Assembly (NCBI GenBank): GCA_028023455.1
Contig: JAQFVV010012395.1
Span: 8,172,498-8,236,497 of the forward strand
Origin: Epiperipatus broadwayi
Taxonomy: Eukaryota > Onychophora > Udeonychophora > Euonychophora > Peripatidae
Length of the DNA: 64,000 bases
Reading direction: 5' to 3'
Both the position numbers and the translations under genes were made by a program. The notes below the pieces were generated by a model. That model ran no database searches, was not told where the DNA came from, and worked only from the letters and a program-made list of their open reading frames with translations. Below, one piece after another: positions 23,835-34,652 of this stretch (the stretch's first letter is position 1; the number at the start of each line of letters is the position of its first letter).

Positions 23835-24636
23835 AGCATTTGTTTACATAAATGCCTAGAGAGATAAAATTAAATATCTCTTTTGTTGTCTCCACCTTCA
23901 GATCAGCTGATTTCAAGCTAATTTGGCTATCATCAGTGAAGGGTAAGGACTAAAAACTGGATCTAAACCCTAACTTTAACATAATTTAGCAAACATATTC
24001 CTATCAGTTTGCATGCATAAATTTTTTAGACATGTAATGTCTTCAAATCCAGCCCAAGAAAAAAGATAGCTATATGGGTCTGAAATCAGTTCAGTTTCAC
24101 CACATAGTAAAAGCCTCTGCAATATATATCATTGCAAAAACCTTCAAAGGTACATTTATGAAAAACAAAACAAATTATAAATCACATAACTTGCTATAGC
24201 TGGCATTTATGATCAATAGATGGAGCTTTACCAAAATCTCCATAGAAGCAATTGTTTACATAAATGCCAAGAGAGATAGAATTAAATATCTTTTTCATTG
24301 TCTCCACCTTCAGATAAGCTGATTTCAAGCTAATTTGGCTATCATCAGTGAAGATTAGGGACTAGAAACTAGATCTAAACACTAACTCTAACAACATTTA
24401 TGAAACATGTTCCTATCAGTTTGCAAGTATGAATTTTTTAGACATGTAATGGCTTCAAATCGAGTCCAACATAAAAGATAGCTATATGGGTCTGAAATCA
24501 GTTCAGTTTCACCACATAGTAAAAGCCTCTGCAATATATATCATTGCAAAACCCTTCAAAGGTACATTTATGAAAAACAAAACAAGATATAAATCATGTA
24601 ACTTGCTATATCTTGCATTTATTATCAATAGATGGA
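23835..24636 (+). repeat. 410-bp satellite, units B and C (left arm)
   Basis: Unit B starts AAGCATTTGTTTACATAAA at 23835 immediately after the LINE tail. Unit C starts at 24246 (spacing 411 bp). Unit C is cut at GATGGAGCTTTT near 24636, where the sequence turns into the inverted arm. Confidence 0.9.
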
Positions 24637-25393
24637 GCTTTTGCAATGATATATATTGCAGAGGCTTTTACTATGTGGTAAAACTGAACTGATTTCAGAC
24701 CCATATAGATATCTTTTTTCTTGGGCTGGTTTTGAAGACATTAAGTGTCTAAAAAATTCATACTTGCAAACTGATAGAAACATGTTTCATAAACATTGTT
24801 AGAATTAGTGTTTAGATCTAGTTTCTAGTCCCTACCCTTCATTGATGATAGCCAAATTAGCTTGAAATCAGCTAATCTGAAGGTGGAGACAATGAAATAT
24901 GTATTTATTTCTATCTCTCTTGGCATTTATGTAAACAAATGCTTGTATGGAGATTTTGGTAAAGCTCCATCTATTGATCATAAATGCAAGCTATATCAAG
25001 TTACGTGATTTATAACTTGTTTGTTTTTCATAAATGTACCTTTGAAGGTTTTTGAAGTGATATATATTGCAAAGGCTTTTACTATGTGGTGAAACTGAAC
25101 TGATTTCTGACCAATATAGCTATCTTTTTTGTTGGGCTGGACTTGAAGACATTACGTGTCTAAAAAAATCATGCTTGCAAACCGATAAGAACATGTTTCA
25201 TAAATGCTGTTATGCTTGCAAACCGATAAGAACATGTTTCATAAATGCTGTTAGAGTTAGTGTTTAGATCTAGTTTCTAGTCCCTACCCTTCATTGATGA
25301 TAACCAAATTAGCTTGAAATCAGCTGATCTGAAGCTGGAGACAATGAGAGAGATATTTAATTCTATCTTTGGTGTTTATGTAAACAAATGCTT
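24637..25393 (-). repeat. 410-bp satellite, inverted units C' and B' (right arm)
   Basis: Reverse-complement satellite units. C' begins at the TGCAATGATATATATTGCAG segment and therefore lacks about the last 100 bp of a unit, so the palindrome centre is asymmetric. B' contains a private tandem duplication of about 41 bp (TGCTTGCAAACCGATAAGAA..., about 25172-25253). B' ends at the inverted AAGCATTTG, next to the right-arm LINE tail. Confidence 0.9.
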
Positions 25394-28300
25394 GATGTGA
25401 TGTGATGTGATGTATTATGGCTTCTCCTTAAACGAAGTCAAGAATATCTCAGCAATTATGCCCAGATAAACCTGTTAGCCACTTTCTTTTACATTCCCCA
25501 CTCTAAATTTACCCATAATCTGCTCTATCCCATTTCCACAACATAATTTTTGTCAACTCTATAACCTTTATATCTAAATCCCCCTTATCTTTTCCCAAAC
25601 CCAGCATAAAAACCAATAATTCACTTTCTGTATAATCACTCTTTTCATATTTATTTTTCCACAACTTCATTATATGTACCCTTTCTGTTTTCAAACATTT
25701 ACATTCAATTAACAAATGCCTAATATTTTCAATTCCTTCCTTACATAATTTACAAAATAAATCACCCATATTTTTCCATTTACATGTATATTCTTTTGTA
25801 GCTAAAGATCCCGTTCGAGCCTTAAACAATAAACTACTTTCCTTACTATTATCATATATTAACTCACACCTAATATTCTGTTTATTTCTATATATATTTA
25901 AACTCTTTTTACTCTCCATACTATTTCTCCATCTCTCTAACTCCCTAGTCTTTATTAATAAATCTATTCTTTTATCCCATTCCTTACTACTATAACACTC
26001 AATAATCCTCTTAACACAATCATCCCATCTTTTGTACAAATATACTGATATAAATTCTTTATCCAAATCTTTTGCATAGCGCATTACCTTTCTCACCCAT
26101 CTTGTTACCTGCCCTTTACTCATAACCCAATTAAATACTATTTTAGCTATTCTTTTATTATCCATAAACTGCAATCTACCAAACATTTTCATTTTACTTT
26201 TTGCATCTCTCATATGAAAACTTGACCATCCCATTTCTCCTTGAATTGCCTCCCTTGCTGTCCATACTTCTGCATCCAATGCATGTCTTCCTACTTCCCT
26301 TTGAGCTTTTTCTAAATAATCTAATATCTTTTTACTAACATATAATGCATCATTACCATATGTTAACCCTGCTACTGCAACTCCTTTCCATATAATTCTA
26401 GCTACATCATATTTATTATATGAAAATACTGTTAATTTCTTTATCAATCCCTTTCTTTTCTTTGCTTCATTTATCAATTTTTTCTCCCATTCATCCAAAT
26501 AATTTTTCTGATTACTTAAAATAATTCCCAAATAACTATATCTATTCACCACACTTAACTTAATATCTCCCAATAAAAATTCTACATCTTCTCTTTCCTC
26601 AGTATTAACCATCATTATATTTGATTTTTCTTCACTAAATTTAATCCCCATCTCTTTACCCACCCTTGCACATGTCCTCAACATAACTTCCATATCTTCT
26701 CTTTTTTCTGCACACAAAAATATATCATCTGCAAAAAAAAGACCTGACAAAATATATACTCCCTTACTACCTATTAACGGTATCTCTATCCCTCTTCCTA
26801 ATCTTTCTATTGCTCTTTTCATTTCACTCAAATACAACACAAACAAAATAGGTGACATAGGGCATCCTTGCCTTAGTCCCACACCATTTTTAACTTTAAT
26901 TGATTCTATATTCTCTAATTGATATATATAATAATTATTTTCATATAATTTCTTAATAATATCTATTAAAGCTTCATCCATTCCCAAATTTGCTAAACTT
27001 ATCCATAATCTATTTCTATTTACTCTATCATATGCCTTCTCTATATCTATAAAACTCATATATAACTGTTTATCTGCATTCCTACTCATATCCATAAGTT
27101 GTCTAACTACAAATAAACTATCTCCTATACGCCTATCTAATCTAAAACCTCCTTGCATTTCACCCACTACATTATCCCCTTCCATCCATTTTACAACTTT
27201 ACTAGCCACCATATATGAGAAAACTTTATATAAAACTGATGTTACCGCTATCGGTCTATAATTATTCAACTTTCTATGATCCTTACCCTTTCCTTTAAAT
27301 AATAACCTTACTCTTGTATTACTCCAACTACTTGGGAAAACTCTATTCTGTGCCATTTTATTAAAACAGGATAATAACTTTACTTTTGCCCTATATCCTA
27401 AATTCATTACCATCTCTGCTGCCCATCCATCTAAACCTCTTGCCTTCCCACTTTTCAATTTCTTCTCTACCTCATTTAGTTCATTTTCTGAAAAACTAAT
27501 ATTCCCATTACTATATTCTTTCATATTTTCTAATATTCTATCATTCACATCTAACATCTTTTCTATATTCATTACATAACTATTTAAGGTTCTCTCTAAA
27601 TCTTCTCTAGAACTACACTCAGTTCCCTCATCATCTAGTAATACTAACTCTCTCTCCCCTACATTTCTCCTTTTAATATAATTCCAAAATTTTTTACTTC
27701 CATCTCTTCCACTTTTATTAATATCCTCCAACAATTTCCTATTCAATTTCATTCTCTCTATATAAATATCTATTTTAGCCAACTTCTTCTTTTCTAAGTA
27801 CTTTTCCCATTTAGCATTAATATCTTTTTCACTTTCCTTATTCTTAATAGCACACTTATATTCTCTACATGCTTCTTTCCTTTCTTTTACACTTTTACTA
27901 ATTTTAATTTTTTTATTACTTTTATTCTTTTCAATATTCTCACCTAAAACCCTATTTGCAACTTTTTCTACTTCCTTACACCAATCCTTATACTCATCCC
28001 CAACCCACTCTTCCATTATTTCTTCAACTTGTATTTTATACTCTTCCAACTTATTCTTATCATTTACTCTCCATCCACATCTTTCACTATTATTTCTACT
28101 TTTATTTCTATTTTCCATCACATTACTAACCATTTCAATTACAATGAAATTATGATCACTAGTGCATACTTTTTCTTCATTATCAAATACCTTAATTTTC
28201 CGTATTTTATTTATTCCCTCTTTCTCTACCAATACATAATCTATTGTGTGAAATATATTATTTCTGGACCATGTGTATTGTCCCTCATAAATATTTAATA

Positions 28301-29000
28301 AATTTCCAATACTCAAATTCACTTTCTGACAAAAATTCTTCAAAAGCTGTCCATTTTTATTATCTACACCATCAATTTCTTCAATATGTCCATTCATATC
28401 CCCTATAACCATTATTCTCTTCCCCCTTTCTTTAAAACTTTGTATATCCTTAACTAAACATTCGTATATGTTACTATTCCACTCCAATATAATTTGACTA
28501 TCTCCAGTAGCTATATAAACTATAGCCACCATCCATTCTTGTCTACCCAACCTTATTTCAAACCACAAGTGTTCTTGACATTTAACAATATTTAAATATT
28601 TTTTTGATATAACACCTATACCACCACCCCTTTTTTCTTTTTCTTTTCTATTTATACCCTGCCATACCAACTGTTCCAAAATAGGTTCTTCTTCTTCTCT
28701 TAAATGTGTTTCCACTACTGCTAATACCTCAAGCTCTTCATTTTCAATTGTTTTATTTAATTCCATCCATTTTTCTGGTTTCCTACCACCTTGCATATTC
28801 AAAAACCCAATTTTAACAATTTCTTTTTTCCTAACTACTCTTTTATAAATTCTTTTAATTCTTTCTTCTCCATTACATTTATAAATTACTTTCTTACCAT
28901 TAATTTTACAAACCCATTCCTTCTCCATATCTATATTTATATCAAAATCAAATTCCTTTTGCTTACTTCTTATATTGCATCCATTCTTTTTAATAATATT
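25394..29000 (-). mobile_element. CR1-like LINE, right-arm copy with intact ORF2
   Basis: A 3.6-kb minus-strand LINE. Its 3' end at 25394 carries the tandem tail read here as (TGTGA)n, and it sits at the same satellite position as the left-arm copy. Its 5' end at about 29000 is truncated just upstream of ORF2, at the same point as the left-arm copy; comparison with 10381-12250 shows that a full element also has ORF1. With no ORF1 and no 5' UTR it is unlikely to move by itself, although ORF2 is open. AP endonuclease, RT without RNase H, and a terminal CCHC cluster fit the CR1/Jockey-type group; ORF1 of the related fragment points to CR1. Confidence 0.93.
25509..28928 (-). CDS. CR1-like ORF2: AP endonuclease and reverse transcriptase
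   Basis: Open frame of 1139 codons. Residues about 38-265 form an apurinic-like endonuclease that would nick target DNA: FLNMQG (44), VVETHL (Glu73), VAIVYIA, GDMNGH (Asp177, Asn179), TIDYVLV (Asp230) and SDHN (257-260). Residues about 535-780 form the reverse transcriptase that copies RNA at the nick: NNYRPIAVTS, FIDIEKAYDRV (Asp628), GLRQGCPMSPILF and FADDI (Asp734, Asp735). C1059, C1062, H1071 and C1076 make a CCHC cluster typical of this LINE group. No RNase H is seen. All catalytic motifs are present. The ATG chosen is the first in frame; the frame remains open upstream into the truncation, so the true start could differ. Confidence 0.93.
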   Translation of the reverse strand: MEKEWVCKINGKKVIYKCNGEERIKRIYKRVVRKKEIVKIGFLNMQGGRKPEKWMELNKTIENEELEVLAVVETHLREEEEPILEQLVWQGINRKEKEKRGGGIGVISKKYLNIVKCQEHLWFEIRLGRQEWMVAIVYIATGDSQIILEWNSNIYECLVKDIQSFKERGKRIMVIGDMNGHIEEIDGVDNKNGQLLKNFCQKVNLSIGNLLNIYEGQYTWSRNNIFHTIDYVLVEKEGINKIRKIKVFDNEEKVCTSDHNFIVIEMVSNVMENRNKSRNNSERCGWRVNDKNKLEEYKIQVEEIMEEWVGDEYKDWCKEVEKVANRVLGENIEKNKSNKKIKISKSVKERKEACREYKCAIKNKESEKDINAKWEKYLEKKKLAKIDIYIERMKLNRKLLEDINKSGRDGSKKFWNYIKRRNVGERELVLLDDEGTECSSREDLERTLNSYVMNIEKMLDVNDRILENMKEYSNGNISFSENELNEVEKKLKSGKARGLDGWAAEMVMNLGYRAKVKLLSCFNKMAQNRVFPSSWSNTRVRLLFKGKGKDHRKLNNYRPIAVTSVLYKVFSYMVASKVVKWMEGDNVVGEMQGGFRLDRRIGDSLFVVRQLMDMSRNADKQLYMSFIDIEKAYDRVNRNRLWISLANLGMDEALIDIIKKLYENNYYIYQLENIESIKVKNGVGLRQGCPMSPILFVLYLSEMKRAIERLGRGIEIPLIGSKGVYILSGLFFADDIFLCAEKREDMEVMLRTCARVGKEMGIKFSEEKSNIMMVNTEEREDVEFLLGDIKLSVVNRYSYLGIILSNQKNYLDEWEKKLINEAKKRKGLIKKLTVFSYNKYDVARIIWKGVAVAGLTYGNDALYVSKKILDYLEKAQREVGRHALDAEVWTAREAIQGEMGWSSFHMRDAKSKMKMFGRLQFMDNKRIAKIVFNWVMSKGQVTRWVRKVMRYAKDLDKEFISVYLYKRWDDCVKRIIECYSSKEWDKRIDLLIKTRELERWRNSMESKKSLNIYRNKQNIRCELIYDNSKESSLLFKARTGSLATKEYTCKWKNMGDLFCKLCKEGIENIRHLLIECKCLKTERVHIMKLWKNKYEKSDYTESELLVFMLGLGKDKGDLDIKVIELTKIMLWKWDRADYG

Positions 29001-29082
29001 AGATTTTGGTAAAGCTCCATCTATTGATCATAAATGCAAGCTATAGCAAGTTACATTATTTATAACATGTTTTGTTTTTTTA
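29001..29082 (-). repeat. Satellite remnant at the outer edge of the right arm
   Basis: About 80 bp of inverted satellite (TTTTGGTAAAGCTCCATC onward) corresponding to the end of copy A in the left arm. It stops at a (TA)n run, after which different repeat sequence begins. Confidence 0.85.
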
Positions 29083-29084
29083 TA

Positions 29085-30777
29085 TATATATATAAAGTAG
29101 AACAGATGGTTTATTTTAAATAATTTTTTCAGTGAAAATGACAATTATAATTTTTTAAAATTACAAAACTTTTTAAGCAAATAACTTTATTCAGCAAAAA
29201 GTAAGATGTGTGTCCAGTATATTTTATTAACAAAGGCAAACTCCAAAAATCTTTCTAGATTGGGGGGAACAACTTGCTGGAGTATTTTTTTAAAGAGACT
29301 TACAATTAATCAAAAATAACCAGTCAAAGATGTGATATTACTTTTTTTAAAAAAGAAAAATTTTATGAAAGACTGTCAATTATTTAGTAGTTTTTTTTTA
29401 AAAAAAAGTAAAAGAAAAAACTTTTTTTACCATTAAATAATGAATAATTTAATTACTTTACTTTATTCTATTATTTTTATGTATAGACACATCATAAATG
29501 TGCATTTATGTAAAACATATAATATTTACAATAAGTCTATTATTTTGAGAAAGTAAAAGATTATATGATATAAATGTCAGTATGTGCATACATTTCCATG
29601 GGTACCCACATATATATGTGAAAACAGTCATTATTTATGTATATAACTTTCTTTATTATTACACATGTTAAAATCAATCATAATTTTTATTATTATGTAA
29701 CAATGCAAATATGTTCACAAATTATTAGACCACATCTGTGTGCTTCTATAGATGTGTGTTAGGTAGACACATATATGTTAAAATTAATCATATTTTTATT
29801 ATTGTATAATAATTCAAATTTATTCATAAATTATTATACTTCAAAATCTGTGTGCTTATATATAAGCGTGTTTTATGTAAACGTATTAAAAGATATTTGG
29901 AAAATACAATGTAATAGTGGATTTCTTTTGGTATTAATCAAAATCAGAAGGCTTAATTTATACATAGAACTATATTCTGAAGACTTTAATTTAATTTTAT
30001 TATTAATAAGTTGATAATTTATTTGATAAAATTATTCAAGTGAATTTACTCAATCATGAACAGATTTAAAATATATGATTAAGATTATCTTTTGTTACAT
30101 AATAGTTAAAGAGCATTTGTTTACTGAACTAGAGTCATGCATAACAGTGTCTTATATGAAAAGAGTTTATGTTTTATGTTTATGGACATCCAGCTGATGA
30201 TGATTCTGGATTGACAGAAAGTGGATATTCTTTAAACTCCATGCACTACATTTTATTTAATTCAGTATTTATTAGAAATTTTTGATAGTTGACCAGTATA
30301 TTAAAGGTACAAAATGACCAGAATATTGAGACAATCAGCATGTGTTAGTATCCCAACATTATTGGTTTTATTCTTATATATTTAGATGGATTAGCACTTA
30401 AAGTTGTGAATCCAAATTAATATTTAAATAATCTGCCCCAAGCAAGCAAGGGCTAAATCATTATCCTGGTCTATAGTAGAACAATTTTAAATCCAGTCAC
30501 TTGATGGACTGTTGATTTATTCATATTGTTGAACATTCATGATGAAGAATGATTGTTACTTTTGTGTAATGCCAGTAAATTTATAGTTACTAGTTATCTG
30601 TGCTGATCTCTGATTAAATTCATGCTCATTCCTCATATTTTTTCATTATATATTTTCTATATTTATATGTATTCACATTTCTTTTATATTTAATATGTAA
30701 ACTATGTAGTAACTGGGATTGTTGATCATTTTTTATCACCCCAGGTTTATCCCTGATTGTTCCATACCATTACAAAT
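29085..30777 (+). repeat. 5'-truncated LTR related to the 3-kb insertion
   Basis: The 3' half matches 22130-23332 block by block: GGACATCCAGCTGATGATGA versus GGCATCCAGTGATGATCA, CTTTAAA..CCATGCACTA, CCAGTCAC...TGTTGATTT, and the closing ATCACCCCAG...CCATTACA. The end ATTACA corresponds to GTTACA of the solo copy. The immediately following AATGGCAACACAAC resembles a primer binding site, so this is probably the 5' LTR of a + strand LTR element. The 5' edge is not resolved. Confidence 0.6.
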
Positions 30778-31618
30778 GGCAACACAACAAGGGACTGATT
30801 ATGATCATGTACTGGTGGCTATCACTACAAAACGGCCACTCTGTTCTCAATACAGCCACATCTGAGAAAGATAAAAGGATGCATTTGATGCAAAATTAAT
30901 TATAAAAATTACTGTGAAATATGTGACAGAGGATTGATGATTATAAATTATAAAATAGTAATGTATATTTAAAAAGTTTGCATTTAAAGATGCATAGAAA
31001 ATTGATGATTTTGGAGGTTGGATTGGGTTTTTGACTGTTAAAGTTTGTTTAACTTTACTTTCAGTTTTGATGATGGGTGGAGAGATTTGTCATTGGATTG
31101 GGAATATAATGTTTTTATGAATCTCCATGAAGTATTCTATCTCAGGCATCACTCTAACTCACTTCGTGATTTCATATTGGTTATTATGGTGCAGTTAACA
31201 CAGTCTTGCTATGATCCACAGCCTCTTAATTTTTAAGAAAAGAAGAAAGGCATAATTCTATATTTTTAGTCACTAAAACTGAAATGAGCAGGTTATAATT
31301 TTTTAATTTCCAGCCACTAAGATTCAAAGGAGAAGGGCTTTAAATTTTTTTTTTGTATTTTTATTTTATTTCTTAAGGATTTGGTAGCCTATAATATTTA
31401 AATAGAGATAGCCTTCTTGCTGTTCAGGAAGCATTGTGTACTTGTAGTCCAGGGGCTGAATTATTTATTTATCTCAGAATTGAAAGTCACTAATCAGTCT
31501 GTTGGCTATTGGGTGTCTTCCAAATCTTGAAAAAAATGAGTACATAGTTTGAGATATGAATATTATTTTAATTTTACATGCATATTATGTAAAATATTAT
31601 CAGATAAATGTTTCATAT
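30778..31618 (+). repeat. Possible LTR-element leader with PBS-like start
   Basis: Starts two bases before TGGCAACACAACAAGG, where a tRNA primer binding site would lie after an LTR ending in ACA. The segment is a little less AT-rich than its surroundings. A 63-codon frame (31045-31236) has no recognisable similarity. It is cut at 31619 by the LTR of the gypsy element. If correct, this is the 5' leader of an element whose coding part is lost. Confidence 0.4.
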
Positions 31619-33721
31619 TGTAACAGTCAGAATCGTCTATCTCACTAACACACTGCAGAATTCAAACCCCAGACATGAAACTGAACATTCTAGGAGGGGT
31701 TGCCTTCTAGATATACTAAGTTCGAATCTAAAGCCCAAATTTCACAGCGCCATCTATGTGACAACGCATCTGATGCCACTATTAGTATGACCTTCGACTG
31801 GTGCCTGGTGGTCAGGGAGAAACAAAAGACTCTATACTAAAAGAAGTTTGGGTGGCTAATTAACGTCTATGGATTTACAAAAGAAATGCAGAAAATATAT
31901 ATATAGACCGAGACAGTGATAGGAATCAAATAAAATAAGAGATCAAATTTAGTTTTAAATAATTTCACAAAATTTATTCATATAAATTATATATATAACG
32001 CCACTGTCTGCTTATATGAGACAGGGACGCGTATTAAATAATTATTGGCATTAATTTTAATAAATGAACAAAAGGTTTTAAAGCAAAGTGATATATTCTA
32101 TTCCTCGGGCTAATAGCATTACGATAATGTGCTTGAAGAGATAGGAACATGTGCGAGGTGCTTTGAGTAATTATACAAGTTTAAGAAAATATTTGAAATT
32201 AAGTGTTCTAAAATATTTATTGATTTCGAGAATAGCACGGACAAAAGCTTACTAAGCAACAAAGTGGGAATGTGATCAAAGCATTTATTTGAGAATAATA
32301 ATAATAGAGTTGCATTGGGAGGTCAGTATTGCTGATAATGAATTTATTAAAGTTGGAGGGTGTGACACGTTTAAGTCACGGATGCTTTGTAAAATAAATA
32401 TAAAATAAAACAATATTGAAGATCCGGAATAATTACGGAGGGCATCTCGCCGCTAACCCGTAGGAAAGTATTTTATGAACAGCCGAAACTTAGCGACTGT
32501 GTGACGATTGTGTTTAATTCCCAGGGGTGTCATTTGGGACACCCTCTGCCTGGAAACTTGCAATAAGCGAAAAGAACGGACTTTGCCATGTAAAGAATCC
32601 TTGGAAAAATAAAACAAAGCGGTCTCAACAACCAATTCATTTACCAGCAATACGAGACTAGTGTATATAAAACATACTGAATGGGTTTTACTTGGATTAA
32701 GAGAAATGCCCAATCAAATTCCCAGAAATTCATTTAAAAGGGTCCGCACATTCTTGACGTCAATGATGAACTTTGTAATTAAAGTAGAACACGGTAATTA
32801 AAATAGGAAAATGCATGCTTGCGGGTTTGAAAAGTAAGTATAGATTTATATACGCAATCATGCATTAGGGGACACATTTAATCATTGACCTCACACATAC
32901 TCTCATATTAGATTAAAATCAATAACATGTAGATTTTAAACTATGTGATTATATTATATATTAAAGAAAAGAATCGCCCTCGAACGAGTGATTTGCAAGA
33001 TAATAAAATTGGAAAATTATTTAGAAATTTAAAATATGCCTTAATAGCGGCATCTTACTTTCAATAAAGGGAATAGTTCACTCGGTCAAAGACGATTCTG
33101 ACACATTATCATAATAAAATAAAAGAAAGCTTTATAAATAGAAAATATTAACCCAAGGATAGAGAGCAAAATGTTGAGTATATTTAAACACGTTAAAGAA
33201 ATACATAATGAAGTTATGTGAAATATAAGAAAACAATGTTAAATAGCTATAGCATGTTAGTTAGGAATCACAAGAGCTCTTGGGTTAATTTAGGGTTACC
33301 TCTGGAGAAGCATTTAGGTAGATTGATGGTCGGCAGGTTTTTATATAATTTAACAGCAAAATCTGGAAATGTTCATATTTTTGGCAGCAGCAGCAGCAGT
33401 GTGTGATAACTTCCAATGGTCTACGGCAGCAGATGACCATTCCGGAGAGAAATAGCCTTCTTGTGCTCTACTCTGTCATGTCAAGATTTACAAATTACTA
33501 GAATAGAACTCAGAATGATTTCTCTTAGAAACATTAGAAAAAAAACTCTAGAACAAAAGAAAACCCTTCTTTTTATAGTAGACGTTAACAATAGAACTGC
33601 CCTGGAGCATTACAAAAATATATCGGACTTATCAGCTGTAATTAAATCTATCCGAATGTCTAAAGGAATTCAACATTAATTAATTTCTTTTGTTAATTTC
33701 CCTGTCGACATTCGGATTACA
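31619..33721 (-). repeat. Left 2.1-kb LTR-like repeat of the gypsy element
   Basis: A 2103-bp block with TG...CA ends (TGTAACAG ... GGATTACA), repeated at 40262-42370 in the same orientation with about 97% identity by eye. Relative to the gag-pol frame it is the 3' copy. No matching target duplication was seen (CATAT on the left, AACTA on the right). An 86-codon frame (32453-32713, minus) occurs in both copies, but their high overall identity makes that uninformative. Confidence 0.75.
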
Positions 33722-34652
33722 AACTAGATTTAATTAAAAATTACTTTTATTAATTAAAGAAAACCTTAAGTGGACATCTGCTGTTTTTAGATAAACTTAT
33801 ATAATATTAACTAATTAAACTATTGTCCATCATTTATTTTAACAGAAATATTTGGAATAACTTTTATTAAATTAAAGAAAATGATTTTACTTTTTAAATT
33901 GCAATATTTGAATCTATTTACTAAACGAATATTTACTAAATGAATTTTATTTTAAATCAAAATATATTATGACAGTAATATATTTGTAAATAGATTCAAA
34001 CAAAATAACTTTAACAATTTATAATTTTGATATGTTTTAAAATGCATATCATAGTGTGTGCGCAATTACGACTTATATAACCTACTTTTTAATAAATCAA
34101 AATTATGTGAACATATACATAATCTATAATTTTTTATTTATTTGGGAATGACTTATATATATAATATGAGCATTGTACTCGTGGTTTAAAATTAGGCGGG
34201 ATTTTCGGTATATAAGCGTATTGCAGACACACTACGATAGATTGGGGTTCAAACTAAGGTATGAGGTAGGAAATAGGTGAGAAAAGGTGAAACGAAGATC
34301 TGCAAAGCAGACCTTACTGTTTCACATTTCCTTAGTGATGGAACAAAAAAAATTGTTAAAAAAAAAGATCTTACAACAGGTGTCCACCTATGAAGCCTGC
34401 ATAAACAAAATTTACAAGATAACCCATAATGTACAGGATATAAATATAATGAAACGAAACTGAATTATATACCCGGATCATATTAATAAATCTACCATCT
34501 AGCGAACATTTTGTCTATTATTTTCCCCTTTCAACAAATTTTATTTAACGTTTTACAAGTTTAATATTGGTTATATCCTATCTCCTTGCTCATTTATCCT
34601 GTGACGTGTCCATTTTTATTTTATTTTATTTTTTTTTTTCAAAAAAAAACTA
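33722..34652. other. Gypsy 3' non-coding region
   Basis: No gene. On the minus strand a purine-rich GAAAGGGGAAAA (about 34515-34530) resembles a polypurine tract, but it lies about 800 bp away from the LTR-like repeat rather than next to it. On the plus strand a TATA-like GGTATATAAGCG occurs at about 34208. Both are motif-level observations only. Confidence 0.4.

Noticed and set aside
31045-31236. 63-codon plus-strand frame between the PBS-like site and the gypsy repeat
   Set aside because: No recognisable similarity. The lack of stops could be chance in this slightly less AT-rich stretch.
32453-32713. 86-codon minus-strand frame conserved in both 2.1-kb LTR-like repeats (also 41095-41355)
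   Set aside because: The repeats are ~97% identical throughout, so preservation of the frame is not evidence of coding. No recognisable domain.
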